This document shows, piece by piece, positions 31,633 through 39,291 of a DNA stretch of 44,296 nt. Made by a program: the position numbers and the translations under genes. The stretch's first letter is position 1. Each line of letters opens with the position of its first letter. This DNA is from Opitutia bacterium (GTDB lineage: Bacteria > Verrucomicrobiota > Verrucomicrobiae > Opitutales > Opitutaceae), in the NCBI GenBank assembly GCA_947442255.1, contig CANEVO010000018.1:1-44296 (forward strand), in the 5' to 3' direction. The notes below the pieces were generated by a model. That model saw nothing but the letters and a program-made list of their open reading frames with translations, made no database searches and was not told where the DNA came from.

Positions 31633-32406
31633 ATGTCAGCGATCTCTCTCCGTTTCAACGTCCTCGGCGTCGGCATCTCGGTGCTCTCGTTGCGTCAGGC
31701 CACCGATTTGATCGTGGGCGGACGGGGCCCGCTGCGGCGCGGTTACGTCTGCGTCACCGGCGTGCACGGCGTGACCGTGGCCCAGGACGATCCGGATTTC
31801 CGGCGGATCCTGAACCGGTCCTGGCTCAACACCCCGGACGGCATGCCGCTCGTCTGAACCGGCCGTGCCCGTGGACACGACGCCGTCACGCGTGTTTACG
31901 GACCCGACCTGATGCTGGCAGTCTGCGACACCGGCCGCGCGCAAGGGTTGAAACACTATTTCTATGGCGGCGGTCCCGGGGTGGCGGACACGTTGCGCGA
32001 CCCGCTCGTGGCCCGTTTTCCAGGCCTTGAGGTTGTCGGCACCTTCGCGCCACCCTTTCGCGCCCTGGACGAAACCGAGGCCGCCGGCCTGCGCGAAGAC
32101 GTGGCCCGCAGCCGGCCGGACGTGGTATGGGTCGGCTTGAGCACGCCGAAGCAGGAGCGCTTCATGGCGGAATTCGCCCCGCAACTCGATGCCGGCGTAC
32201 TGATCGGCGTGGGCGCCGCGTTCGATTTCCACGCCGGCCTCAAACGGCAGGCGCCGCGCTGGATGCAGCGCCGCGGGCTCGAGTGGCTGTTCCGGCTGGG
32301 CAGCGAACCACGAAGGCTCGGCCCGCGCTACCTGCGCAACAATCCCTTGTTCGCCGCACGTCTGTTGCTGCAGGCCACCGGGCTGCGCAACTATCCGCTT
32401 GAGTAG
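31633..32406 (+). pseudogene. WecG/TagA glycosyltransferase with in-frame TGA
   Basis: A GT26 (WecG/TagA/CpsF) family member that would transfer a UDP-activated N-acetyl-amino sugar to a lipid-linked acceptor. From ATG 31633 it reads MSAISLRFNVLGVGISVLSL…, GYVCVTGVHGV and LNTPDGMPLV, then a TGA at 31855-31857. In the same frame it continues TGRARGHDAVTRVYGPDLM… to WVGLSTPKQERFMAEF and RNNPLFAARLLLQ, ending at 32406. Family members carry Trp right after GMPLV, so one G-to-A change in TGG explains the stop. Read through, it would be 257 residues, normal for the family. The C-terminal part could be made separately only from a weak internal start. Confidence 0.85.
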
Positions 32407-32443
32407 ACGGGCGCGCGAAACAACGTCCTCCGATTACGCACGC

Positions 32444-33426
32444 ATGTCCGCCCCTTTGATTGTTGTTTGCGGCGCCGGTGGGTTCATCGGTGGTCATCTG
32501 ACAGCCAACCTCGCCCGACAGGGCGGGCGCGTGCGGGCCGGCGATCTGAAGCCGCTCGCCCACTGGAACCAGCCGCCGGCCGCCGGCGTCGAAGCGATTC
32601 AGGCCGATCTGCGCGAAATCACCGCCTGCCGGCGGGTGCTGACCGGCGCGGCCGAAGTCTATAATCTCGCGGCCGACATGGGCGGGATGGGCTACATCGA
32701 AACGCACAAGACCGCGTGCATGTTGAACGTCCTAATCAACACGCATCTCCTGCTGGCCGCCCAGGAGGCCGGCGTGGCACGGCACTTCTTCGCCTCGTCG
32801 GCCTGCGTCTACGCCTCGGACAAACAACTGACGCCGGACATTCCCCGCTGTGGAAAGTTAATGCCTATCCCGCGATGCCAGAGGACGGCTACGGTTGGGA
32901 AAAACCTTTCAGCGAACGGCTCTGCCGCCACTACCGCGAGGACCACGGCATCGTCACCCGCGTGGCGCGCTACCACAACGTCTACGGCACGTACGAAACC
33001 TACGACGGCGGCCGGGAAAAAGCGCCGGCGGCAATCTGTCGCAAGGTGGCCCAGACCAGACTTTCCGGCTGGCATGAGATCGAGATCTGGGGCGACGGCG
33101 AGCAGACGCGCAGTTTCACCTATATCGACGACTGCCTGCGCGGGACCCATCTCGTGATGCGCGGCGACTATGCCGATCCGGTCAACGTCGGGAGCACCGA
33201 GATGGTCACCATCAACCAACTCGTCTCTCTCGCGGAGGAAATCGCCGGCGTGCGCCTGCAACGCCGCTACAACCTCGACGCGCCGCGTGGCGTGGGCGGT
33301 CGCAACAGCGACAACCAGCTCATCACCTCTCTCTTCGGCTGGGCGCCTGCCACACCGCTGCGCACCGGGCTGGGGGTGCTTTATCGCTGGATTTTCGACG
33401 AACTGAAGCGCGGCGCCGGTCGCTGA
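32444..33426 (+). pseudogene. GDP-mannose 3,5-epimerase-like SDR with 1-nt deletion
   Basis: An extended-SDR nucleotide-sugar epimerase. From ATG 32444 the frame gives the Rossmann motif CGAGGFIGGHL, LAADMGGMGYIETHK and SSACVYASDKQLTPDIP. It then leaves the correct frame at a run of four C (32843-32846). The other frame resumes as LWKVNAYPAMPEDGYGWEK, with the catalytic Tyr/Lys in GYGWEK, then RVARYHNVYGTYE, REKAPAAICRK and WGDGEQTRSFTYIDDC, to the stop at 33426. Adding one C restores 328 codons, the expected family length. The motifs fit GDP-mannose-3',5'-epimerase-like proteins supplying sugars for surface polysaccharides. As sequenced it encodes only a truncated cofactor domain. Confidence 0.85.
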
Positions 33427-33526
33427 CGGCGCCCATCGCGCGGTCAAAGCGCACCGTTTCTCTGCGTTCCGCCTCTTGCTTTTCACCATCCGGGCGAACG
33501 ACCAAAGCCCAGGCTGAACCCGAGAG

Positions 33527-33904
33527 TCAGCGGTTGTCCCGCACCATCACAATCCAGCGCCCGGCGTCGAGCCAGTGCAACACGCGCGGCAGGCGATAGG
33601 TCAAGGCGTCGATGTTCGAAGGCGCATACAACAGACCACCCAACGTCGCGAGCGCCGCCAGAGCGACCAAGGCGCCCGGCCATCCGCGTCGCCAGCGGTG
33701 GGGCCGCAGCTAGATCGCAAAAGTTCCGCGCCACACCGACCGCACCAAACCCGCGGCCCCGGCCAGCCCCGGCACCACTCCATAGCCCGTCGCTCCCAAT
33801 TGCCCTGCGAGCGTCAAACTCCAGCCGGCCAGCACACCCACCGCCGATCCGGCCACCCCGACGGCGGCCACGAAAACGGCATCGATGGCCGGACGCGCTT
33901 TCAA
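33527..33904 (-). pseudogene. 5' remnant of a GT39-like membrane glycosyltransferase
   Basis: Reading from a TTG at 33904, which overlaps the exonuclease stop as TTGA, there are hydrophobic helices (DAVFVAAVGVAGSAVGVL…, GATGYGVVPGLAGAAGLV). A TAG at 33712-33710 follows RGTFAI. The frame then continues LRPHRWRRGWPGALVALAAL and APSNIDALTYRLPRVLHWLD, which is the N-terminal luminal-loop signature of ArnT/dolichyl-mannosyltransferase-like GT39 proteins. It ends at TGA 33529-33527, after which sequence antisense to the epimerase begins. The remaining 400 or more residues of such an enzyme are missing. The TAG could also be a mutated Trp codon. Family assignment rests on one motif. Confidence 0.6.
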
Positions 33905-34572
33905 AAAAGTTCACGTTGCTGCAAGGCATCGCGCTTCGCCCCGTCGAGGGTGCTCAGCGCGAGCAGTTGCATCATGGTCAGGCGCGCGAGCTGCGGATCG
34001 CGGGCGAGCGCGCCGAGCAACACCGCACCGGCGAGGGCGTCGTACAAGGCCGCATGATAGCGCCGCCGCGCCGGCGGGCAATGCACTGCGGCCAGCGCAT
34101 CAAGTTCCGGCTGCAAACCGCCCGCGGCCACCAACGACTCGAGTCGCCCCGAATCAAGCTGCGGATAGAACTGCGCGTAAAGGCGCGCCGTATCGATCCA
34201 CGGCCCCCAGTCGAAGAGCCGTTCGCCCGGCCGCGCGAAATCCGGCGAGTTGCGCGGATAGGGCCAGACGCCCTTGAGGAGCGCGTTCTCCACCCCGGCA
34301 TAGTGCGCCGCCAGCGGCCCGCGTTCGCGCAGACCTGCGAAAAACTCCCAGTCGTCGGCGAACGGAGCCCGCTCCCGGAGCATGCCCTCCTCTAAACCGT
34401 GCACCGCGACATCCGCGGGCCGCACCTTTCCGGTGGGCGCGCAAAGCCGGGTGCGGGTTTCGGTCACGCGGCCGTGTACCAGCGTCACCACGCCATGCTC
34501 GAGCACGCCGGAAATCCGGCTGCCCTCGAAATCGACGAAGTAAACCGGCTGATCGGTCCAGCATTGGCCCAT
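33901..34572 (-). CDS. DEDDh-family 3'-5' exonuclease-like protein
   Basis: A 223-residue exonuclease-domain protein related to the DNA polymerase III epsilon fold. The start is ATG 34572 (MGQCWTDQPVYFVDFEGS). The first acidic motif is VDFEGS (Asp14, Glu16), the middle motif lies around HYAGVENALLKG and WIDTARLYAQFYP, and the last His-Asp motif is YHAALYDALAGAVLLGAL. The middle motif has Tyr-Ala-Gly-Val where Asn-Ala-x-Phe is usual, so the metal site is somewhat diverged. The substrate is unknown (DNA or RNA 3' ends). Its start codon lies inside an intergenic inverted repeat that also contains the start of the divergent hisN-like gene 57 nt away. Confidence 0.75.
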   Translation of the reverse strand: MGQCWTDQPVYFVDFEGSRISGVLEHGVVTLVHGRVTETRTRLCAPTGKVRPADVAVHGLEEGMLRERAPFADDWEFFAGLRERGPLAAHYAGVENALLKGVWPYPRNSPDFARPGERLFDWGPWIDTARLYAQFYPQLDSGRLESLVAAGGLQPELDALAAVHCPPARRRYHAALYDALAGAVLLGALARDPQLARLTMMQLLALSTLDGAKRDALQQRELF

Positions 34573-34645
34573 GGAACACACGGAACACACCGAGGCAGGA
34601 AAACCGACACTTTTTTTCCGTGTCTTCCATGTCCTCCGTGAGCCA
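34571..34645. repeat. Intergenic inverted repeat of the 'ACGGAGGACACGGA' type
   Basis: ATGGAACACACGGA (34571-34584) pairs with TCCGTGTCTTCCAT (34617-34630) with one mismatch in 14, around a centre holding a 7-T run. The outer copy units (CGGAACACAC; GTCCTCCGTG) extend the arms. I recall near-identical GAGGACACGGA-type repeats, often mis-translated as TEDTEDTE peptides, in intergenic DNA of Verrucomicrobiota and other soil bacteria. Here the element spans the whole divergent promoter region and both start codons. Confidence 0.7.
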
Positions 34646-35423
34646 CTCTTTCCCCGTGGATCTCACACCCTACCGCGTTTTCATGACGGAACTGGCCGCC
34701 GCCAGCGGTGCTTTCATCAAACCTCTGTTCGAACACCCGGAGCTCGCGGTCGAATTCAAGGCCGACCAGTCGCCCGTGACGGCGGCGGATCGCGGGGCGG
34801 AAGAACTGATGCGCCGGATGATCGCGCAGCGGTTTCCCGATCACGGCATCATCGGCGAGGAATTCGGCAGCGAGCGCGCCGACGCCGAGTGGGTGTGGGT
34901 GCTCGATCCGATCGACGGCACGAAATCGTTTATCACGGGCGTGCCGCTCTGGGGCACGCTGATCGGACTGCTGCACCGCGGCCAACCCGTCCTCGGCTGT
35001 ATTCACCAGCCCGTGCTTGGACAGCTGATGATCGGCGACGGTGCCGCCACGACACTCAACGGCCGGGCGGTGCGAGTGCGCACCTGCAACCGTCTCGCGG
35101 ACGCGACGCTGCTGACCAGCGACACGCGCAACATGACCGCCCACCCCAACGCGGCCGGCTGCGATCGCCTGGTTTCCCAAGTCAGACTCTACCGGACGTG
35201 GGGTGACTGTTACGGCTATCTGCTGGTCGCCAGCGGCCGCGCCGACATCTGCGTCGATCCTATCATGAACGCGTGGGACATCGCCGCGCTGGTGCCGATC
35301 ATCCGCGGCGCGGGTGGCGTGATCAGCGACTGGCAGGGTGGCCCGGCGTATCCGGCGGAATCCACCGTCGCGGCGGCGACACCGCAGCTGCACGCACTGA
35401 CCATCGCCCCGCTCAACGCCTGA
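34629..35423 (+). CDS. hisN: Inositol-monophosphatase-family histidinol-phosphatase-like enzyme
   Basis: A Mg-dependent phosphatase of the IMPase family, 264 residues from ATG 34629. Metal residues are in GEEFG (about 76-80), DPIDGT (93-98) and WDIAALVPI near 218. The run SFITGVPLWGTLIGLLHRG is characteristic of the HisN-type histidinol-phosphate phosphatase branch (final phosphatase of histidine biosynthesis) rather than of SuhB or CysQ. No other his gene lies in the window, so the assignment is by sequence pattern. The start codon is contributed by the inverted repeat at 34571-34645; a GTG at 34620 is an alternative. It is convergent with queF (12-nt gap). Confidence 0.8.
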   Translation: MSSVSHSFPVDLTPYRVFMTELAAASGAFIKPLFEHPELAVEFKADQSPVTAADRGAEELMRRMIAQRFPDHGIIGEEFGSERADAEWVWVLDPIDGTKSFITGVPLWGTLIGLLHRGQPVLGCIHQPVLGQLMIGDGAATTLNGRAVRVRTCNRLADATLLTSDTRNMTAHPNAAGCDRLVSQVRLYRTWGDCYGYLLVASGRADICVDPIMNAWDIAALVPIIRGAGGVISDWQGGPAYPAESTVAAATPQLHALTIAPLNA

Positions 35424-35435
35424 TTAAAGGCTGGT

Positions 35436-35801
35436 TTATTTTTTCCGGCCCTTGGGGCTGCGCCACTCCGCGGTAATCTTGGACGTGATGCCGCCGCGGC
35501 CCTTCCAGTCGGCCACGATCGCGAGCGAGCGCGGCTTCAGCACGGCGCCGAGATGGTCGCAGATGCGGTTCGTCACCGCCTCGAAGAAGATCCCCTGGTT
35601 GCGAAACGCGTGGAAATACAGCTTCAGCGATTTCAGCTCCACGCAGGTCTTGTCGGCGACGTACCGCACCGTGATGGTCGCGAAATCCGGATGGCCCGTG
35701 ATCGGACACATCGAGGTGAACTCGTGATGCGTGTGCTCGATCACGTAATCACGCTGCGGGGCGGGATTGGGAAAAGTTTCGAGGATCTTCGGGTCAGCCA
35801 T
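35436..35801 (-). CDS. queF: NADPH-dependent 7-cyano-7-deazaguanine reductase QueF
   Basis: A short type-I QueF of 121 residues that reduces preQ0 to preQ1, the base inserted by Tgt. The catalytic block is EFTSMCPITGHPDFATI at about 27-43, with Cys32 for the thioimide adduct and Asp39 as acid. The specificity block is CVELKSLKLYFHAFRNQG (about 54-71), followed by IFFEAVTNRI. Start ATG is 35801 and length is right for the unimodular subfamily. It is convergent with the hisN-like gene and is followed upstream by a heptamer repeat. Together with the Tgt domain at 27204-25156 it shows that the organism makes queuosine. Confidence 0.95.
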   Translation of the reverse strand: MADPKILETFPNPAPQRDYVIEHTHHEFTSMCPITGHPDFATITVRYVADKTCVELKSLKLYFHAFRNQGIFFEAVTNRICDHLGAVLKPRSLAIVADWKGRGGITSKITAEWRSPKGRKK

Positions 35802-35810
35802 TTCTGAAAA

Positions 35811-35888
35811 GTAGTGGGTACCGGGTAGCGGGTAGCGAGTAGAAATACCACAAACCCTCGACCGCCAGATGCTCGCTACTCGCTACTT
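35811..35888. repeat. Heptamer (GTAGCGR) tandem and inverted repeat
   Basis: Between queF and rny five 7-bp units run head to tail from 35811 (GTAGTGG, GTACCGG, GTAGCGG, GTAGCGA, GTAGAAA). The opposite arm at 35871-35888 carries the same units inverted, with GTAGCGAGTAG (35832-35842) exactly complementary to CTACTCGCTAC (35876-35886). The structure is a long hairpin with a 33-nt loop. It could end or stabilise the rny transcript; it also looks like a dispersed intergenic repeat. Confidence 0.7.
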
Positions 35889-35894
35889 CATTGC

Positions 35895-37511
35895 TCACGT
35901 CGCGGTTTCCGTAAACCGGCTTTCGCGGATCACGGTGATCTTGATCGTGCTGGGGTACTGCAGTTCGGCTTCGATGCGCGCGCGCAGCTCCTTGGCGATT
36001 TCCCGGGCGCGGTCGTCCGTGACTTCTTGGGGCGACACCACCACGCGGATTTCACGGCCCGCCTGAATCGCGAATGCCTGCTGCACGCCCTCGATCGAAA
36101 CCGCGAGTTTTTCGAGCCGGCCCAGCCGCTGGATGAAGCTGGTCATCGACTCGGCGCGCGCCCCGGGCCGCACGGCGGAAATCGTGTCCGCCAGGATCAC
36201 CAGGCCGGCGTAAACGGTCTCGGGCTTCACCTCCTCGTGGTGGGCGGCCACGGCGTTGACCACGATCGGTGTCTCGCCGTACCGCTTGATAAACTCAGCG
36301 CCGATCAGGGCATGACTGCCCTCGAGTTCGCCGGAAACACCCTTGCCGATATCGTGTAGCAGGCCCGCGCGCTTCGCCACATTGGGATCGAGCCCCACCT
36401 CGCTCGCAATGATCGAGGCGAGAAAGGCCGTTTCGACCGAGTGATCGAGTGCGTTCTGGTTGTAGGCAAAGCGGTATTTGAGCCGGCCGAGCAGCTTGAT
36501 GATTTCGGGATGCAGCCCGTTGATGTTCAGCCGCCCCACGGCCTCTTCGCCCGCCTGTGTGGTCACGAGCTCGATCTCCTCCTGGGCGCGTTTCACGAAT
36601 TCCTCGATCGAGGCCGGATGAATGCGCCCGTCCTTGACGAGCGCATCGAGCGCGGACCGCGCCACCTCGCGCCGCACGGGATCGAACGACGACACGAGCA
36701 CCATTTGCGGCGATTCGTCGATCAGCAGCGTCACGCCGGTTGCAGCCTCGAAGGCTTTGATGTTGCGGCCCTCGCGGCCGATGATGCGGCCCTTCATCTC
36801 CTCGGTCGGCAGCTGGATGATCGTGGCGGTGAGGTCGTTGTTTGGTTTCGTCGCAATCCGCTGCATCACCGCGATCAGGATGCGCCGGGCTTCGCTTTGG
36901 AGCTCCTGCTCGGACTTTTCCAGCGTCGCCCGCCGCAGGGCGCGAAATTCGTCCTGACATTCGAGGAGAACTTCCTCCCGGAGCTCCTTGCGCAGCACTT
37001 CGGCGTCGAGCTGGGAAACCCCTTCAAGGCGCTTGCGCACGCTCTTGGAGAGCGCCCGAATCGCATCGCGGGCCTGCTTCACGGCGGCCCCTTCGCGGTT
37101 CAACCGCTCCTGCCGCTGCTCCAGTTGGTAATCGAGCAGGGCGAGCGACTCCTCGTGCGCGCGAATCTCCCGCAACCGCACGTCGCTTTCGATCTCGCGC
37201 CGGTCGAACTCCCGGTTCACCTCCGCACGCTTTTCCTGCATCTCCGCCTCCGCCTTCTGCTTGAATTCCTCCGCCACCACCGCGGCCTCCCGCCGGGCGA
37301 CCTCGATCAATTCGGCGGCCTGCTCGTGGGTCATCCGCCGGGTGTGCCGCGTGAAGGCCCACATCACGAGAAATCCGATGCCTCCCCCGACGACCAACGC
37401 CACCGGAAGCGACCACTCGAACGCGCCAATTTGCGCGAATAGCAGGGTCAGGTCGGCTGCACTTCCGTTCGTCAAGTCGCAAGAACGTAGGGAGCGCTTT
37501 ACAAACCTCAA
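35895..37511 (-). CDS. rny: Ribonuclease Y
   Basis: A membrane-anchored endoribonuclease that starts mRNA decay, up to 538 residues. A single N-terminal membrane helix ([19 protein letters not shown]) leads into a long Glu/Arg/Ala-rich coiled coil (about 60-225). The KH RNA-binding domain has [17 protein letters not shown] near 238. The HD phosphodiesterase domain has [17 protein letters not shown] and [10 protein letters not shown], and the usual conserved tail is IKITVIRE. The start is uncertain: no ATG fits. TTG 37511 overlaps the preceding stop as TTGA, and TTG 37475 would give a more family-like short leader. It lies downstream of a truncated EpsI-like fragment, so its original promoter context may have changed. 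Confidence 0.92.
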   Translation of the reverse strand: MRFVKRSLRSCDLTNGSAADLTLLFAQIGAFEWSLPVALVVGGGIGFLVMWAFTRHTRRMTHEQAAELIEVARREAAVVAEEFKQKAEAEMQEKRAEVNREFDRREIESDVRLREIRAHEESLALLDYQLEQRQERLNREGAAVKQARDAIRALSKSVRKRLEGVSQLDAEVLRKELREEVLLECQDEFRALRRATLEKSEQELQSEARRILIAVMQRIATKPNNDLTATIIQLPTEEMKGRIIGREGRNIKAFEAATGVTLLIDESPQMVLVSSFDPVRREVARSALDALVKDGRIHPASIEEFVKRAQEEIELVTTQAGEEAVGRLNINGLHPEIIKLLGRLKYRFAYNQNALDHSVETAFLASIIASEVGLDPNVAKRAGLLHDIGKGVSGELEGSHALIGAEFIKRYGETPIVVNAVAAHHEEVKPETVYAGLVILADTISAVRPGARAESMTSFIQRLGRLEKLAVSIEGVQQAFAIQAGREIRVVVSPQEVTDDRAREIAKELRARIEAELQYPSTIKITVIRESRFTETAT

Positions 37512-37813
37512 GTTTTCTTGCCGGCACCGTTCCGCGGTGCCGGCACTCGCTGGAAAACCGGCAGCGTGGCCTCAAGCACGGACTGCATCCGCGCGAGCGC
37601 CGCCGCTTCGCCATCGGAAACATCGGTTTGCATCAATACATAGGCCCAGCGATCCGCCCGGGCGTGGACGACCCGATTCCAAGCGTCGCTGGCCAGCCGT
37701 TGCCAGTGCGTCGCCACCAACTCGTCCGCCCCCACGAACCAATACGCCACTAACTGCGGCACGACGACCGGACCACGGGGCCGGTCGAGACGTTTCTCGA
37801 CGAGGTTCGGTTG
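37508..37813 (-). pseudogene. C-terminal fragment of an EpsI-like (DUF3485) protein
   Basis: An open segment of about 101 residues with no credible start before a stop at 37816-37814; a GTG at 37762 would give 84 residues. It reads [20 protein letters not shown], then [23 protein letters not shown] and LPVFQR. This resembles the C-terminal half of exosortase-associated EpsI proteins. The N-terminal half expected for the family is missing, and the opposite strand is occupied by a methyltransferase fragment. Its stop overlaps the rny TTG. No exosortase is seen nearby. Family call is moderate; truncation is fairly clear if the family is right. Confidence 0.5.
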
Positions 37814-37918
37814 CTAACGCTCGAGGAGATGCGCGTCCTTTTCCCTGATTGCACGATTCTGCGGGAACGATTTCTTGGCCTGACCAAGAGCTATATCGCC
37901 GTCTGCACCACCCCGTGA
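37790..37918 (+). pseudogene. C-terminal fragment of a SAM-dependent methyltransferase
   Basis: Forty-two codons ending in TGA at 37916-37918 read [20 protein letters not shown] and FLGLTKSYIAV, the typical last strands of class I methyltransferases seen in this phylum. The SAM-binding N-terminal portion is absent; upstream DNA belongs to the EpsI-like fragment on the other strand. The stop overlaps the rodA GTG start as GTGA, suggesting that an intact ancestor was translationally coupled to rodA. Confidence 0.55.
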
Positions 37919-39198
37919 AACTCTCCGCACCCACCGAATACCTGAACGTCTTCAAGCCGACGACGCGCGGAAATTGGGACGTGCTCACGCCGGTGGCATT
38001 GTTCGTGCTCGGGATTTTGGGGGTCGCTTTCATCTATTCGGCGCAATTTTCGGACACGCGGCTGGCCCCGGCGGAAGGGATCCTCGGCCTCCTCCGGCAG
38101 AATTGGTTCAAGCAGATCGTCTATCTGGTGCTGGGCGCGGCGATCTACACGTCGGTTTCGCTGATCGACTACCGCTTCTGGCTCAGCGTGGCGCACTGGT
38201 TCTACATCACGTGCCTCCTGCCCCTCTTCGTCGTCCTCATTCCGGGGGTCGGCGGGGCCGCGGCGGAGCGCTGGGGCGCCCAGCGCTGGATTCCGCTGGG
38301 ACCCCTGGGCAGCTTTCAACCCTCGGAAACGGCCAAGATCGCCGTGCTGCTGATCACCGCCAGTGTCCTGATCCGCGCGAAAATCGGCACGATCAACCAA
38401 TCGCTGGGCACGCTCGGGAAATTGGCCCTTGCGGTGGGCGCGCCCATGCTGCTTATCCTGCTCCAGCCCGACCTGAAATCGGCAATTGTCCTGCCCCCGA
38501 TGGTCTTTGCGATGCTCTACGTCTCCAAACTTTCTACGCGCTTCTTCCTAGTCGCGCTGGGGGCGTTCCTGCTCTTGATGGGCTTGGTAACGTGGGATAG
38601 TGTTCGCTACGTGCAGTTTATGCGCGCGAACAACTACTCATTCACGCACGACCGCGGGCGCTTTGAGAAGGAGGGTAACCCCCTCATGCCTTTCAGGGAT
38701 TACCAGCGGAACCGTATCCTCTCTTTCGTCGACCCCGATAACTACGACCCGACCGGCATTGGCTGGAATCAGCGGCAGTCGAAGATCTCGGTCGGCAGCG
38801 GCGGGCTCACCGGCAAGGGTTGGACGGAGGGCACGCAGGCGCAGCTCGGCTACCTGCCGCGCTCCGTGGCACACAACGATTTTATCTTCGCGGTGATCGC
38901 GGAGGAAAAAGGATTTCTGGGAAGCCTCACGGTCCTGGGCCTGTTTGGGATAGTGTTGTTCAACGGCATTCGCATTGCCAGTTCCGCAAGGGACCGCTTC
39001 GGCACGTTGCTCGCCATCGGCGTCACCGTGCTGTTCGCCGTGCATGTGTTTGTGAACATCGCGATGACCATCGGGCTTGTGCCCATCACGGGCATACCGC
39101 TTCCCCTCATCAGCTACGGTGGTTCCTTTGTGCTCAGTTGCTGTTTGCTGCAAGGACTGGTCCAGAGCGTCTGGCGCTTCAGGAAGGATTTCGCATGA
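37915..39198 (+). CDS. rodA: Rod-shape-determining protein RodA (SEDS glycosyltransferase)
   Basis: An integral-membrane SEDS peptidoglycan polymerase for cell elongation, 427 residues from GTG 37915. That start overlaps a methyltransferase-fragment stop as GTGA; upstream codons of the frame are read from that fragment. About nine to ten hydrophobic helices are visible. SEDS hallmarks are RWIPLGPLGSFQPSETAK near 144-161, the catalytic Asp in LLQPDLKSAIV, the long periplasmic loop with YQRNRILSFVDP, and the final ITGIPLPLISYGGS. RodA rather than FtsW is favoured by the order rodA-rng, a common pairing of mre/rod genes with rng. It is followed by rng after 93 nt. Confidence 0.9.
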   Translation: MKLSAPTEYLNVFKPTTRGNWDVLTPVALFVLGILGVAFIYSAQFSDTRLAPAEGILGLLRQNWFKQIVYLVLGAAIYTSVSLIDYRFWLSVAHWFYITCLLPLFVVLIPGVGGAAAERWGAQRWIPLGPLGSFQPSETAKIAVLLITASVLIRAKIGTINQSLGTLGKLALAVGAPMLLILLQPDLKSAIVLPPMVFAMLYVSKLSTRFFLVALGAFLLLMGLVTWDSVRYVQFMRANNYSFTHDRGRFEKEGNPLMPFRDYQRNRILSFVDPDNYDPTGIGWNQRQSKISVGSGGLTGKGWTEGTQAQLGYLPRSVAHNDFIFAVIAEEKGFLGSLTVLGLFGIVLFNGIRIASSARDRFGTLLAIGVTVLFAVHVFVNIAMTIGLVPITGIPLPLISYGGSFVLSCCLLQGLVQSVWRFRKDFA

Positions 39199-39291
39199 AA
39201 TCCCTTCTTCGCGCCATGGACCGCCCTGCCAGAATTTCCTGCGCTGCAACTGCCGCTCCCGGGGGCCCCGTGATCAACCAACACACCCACC

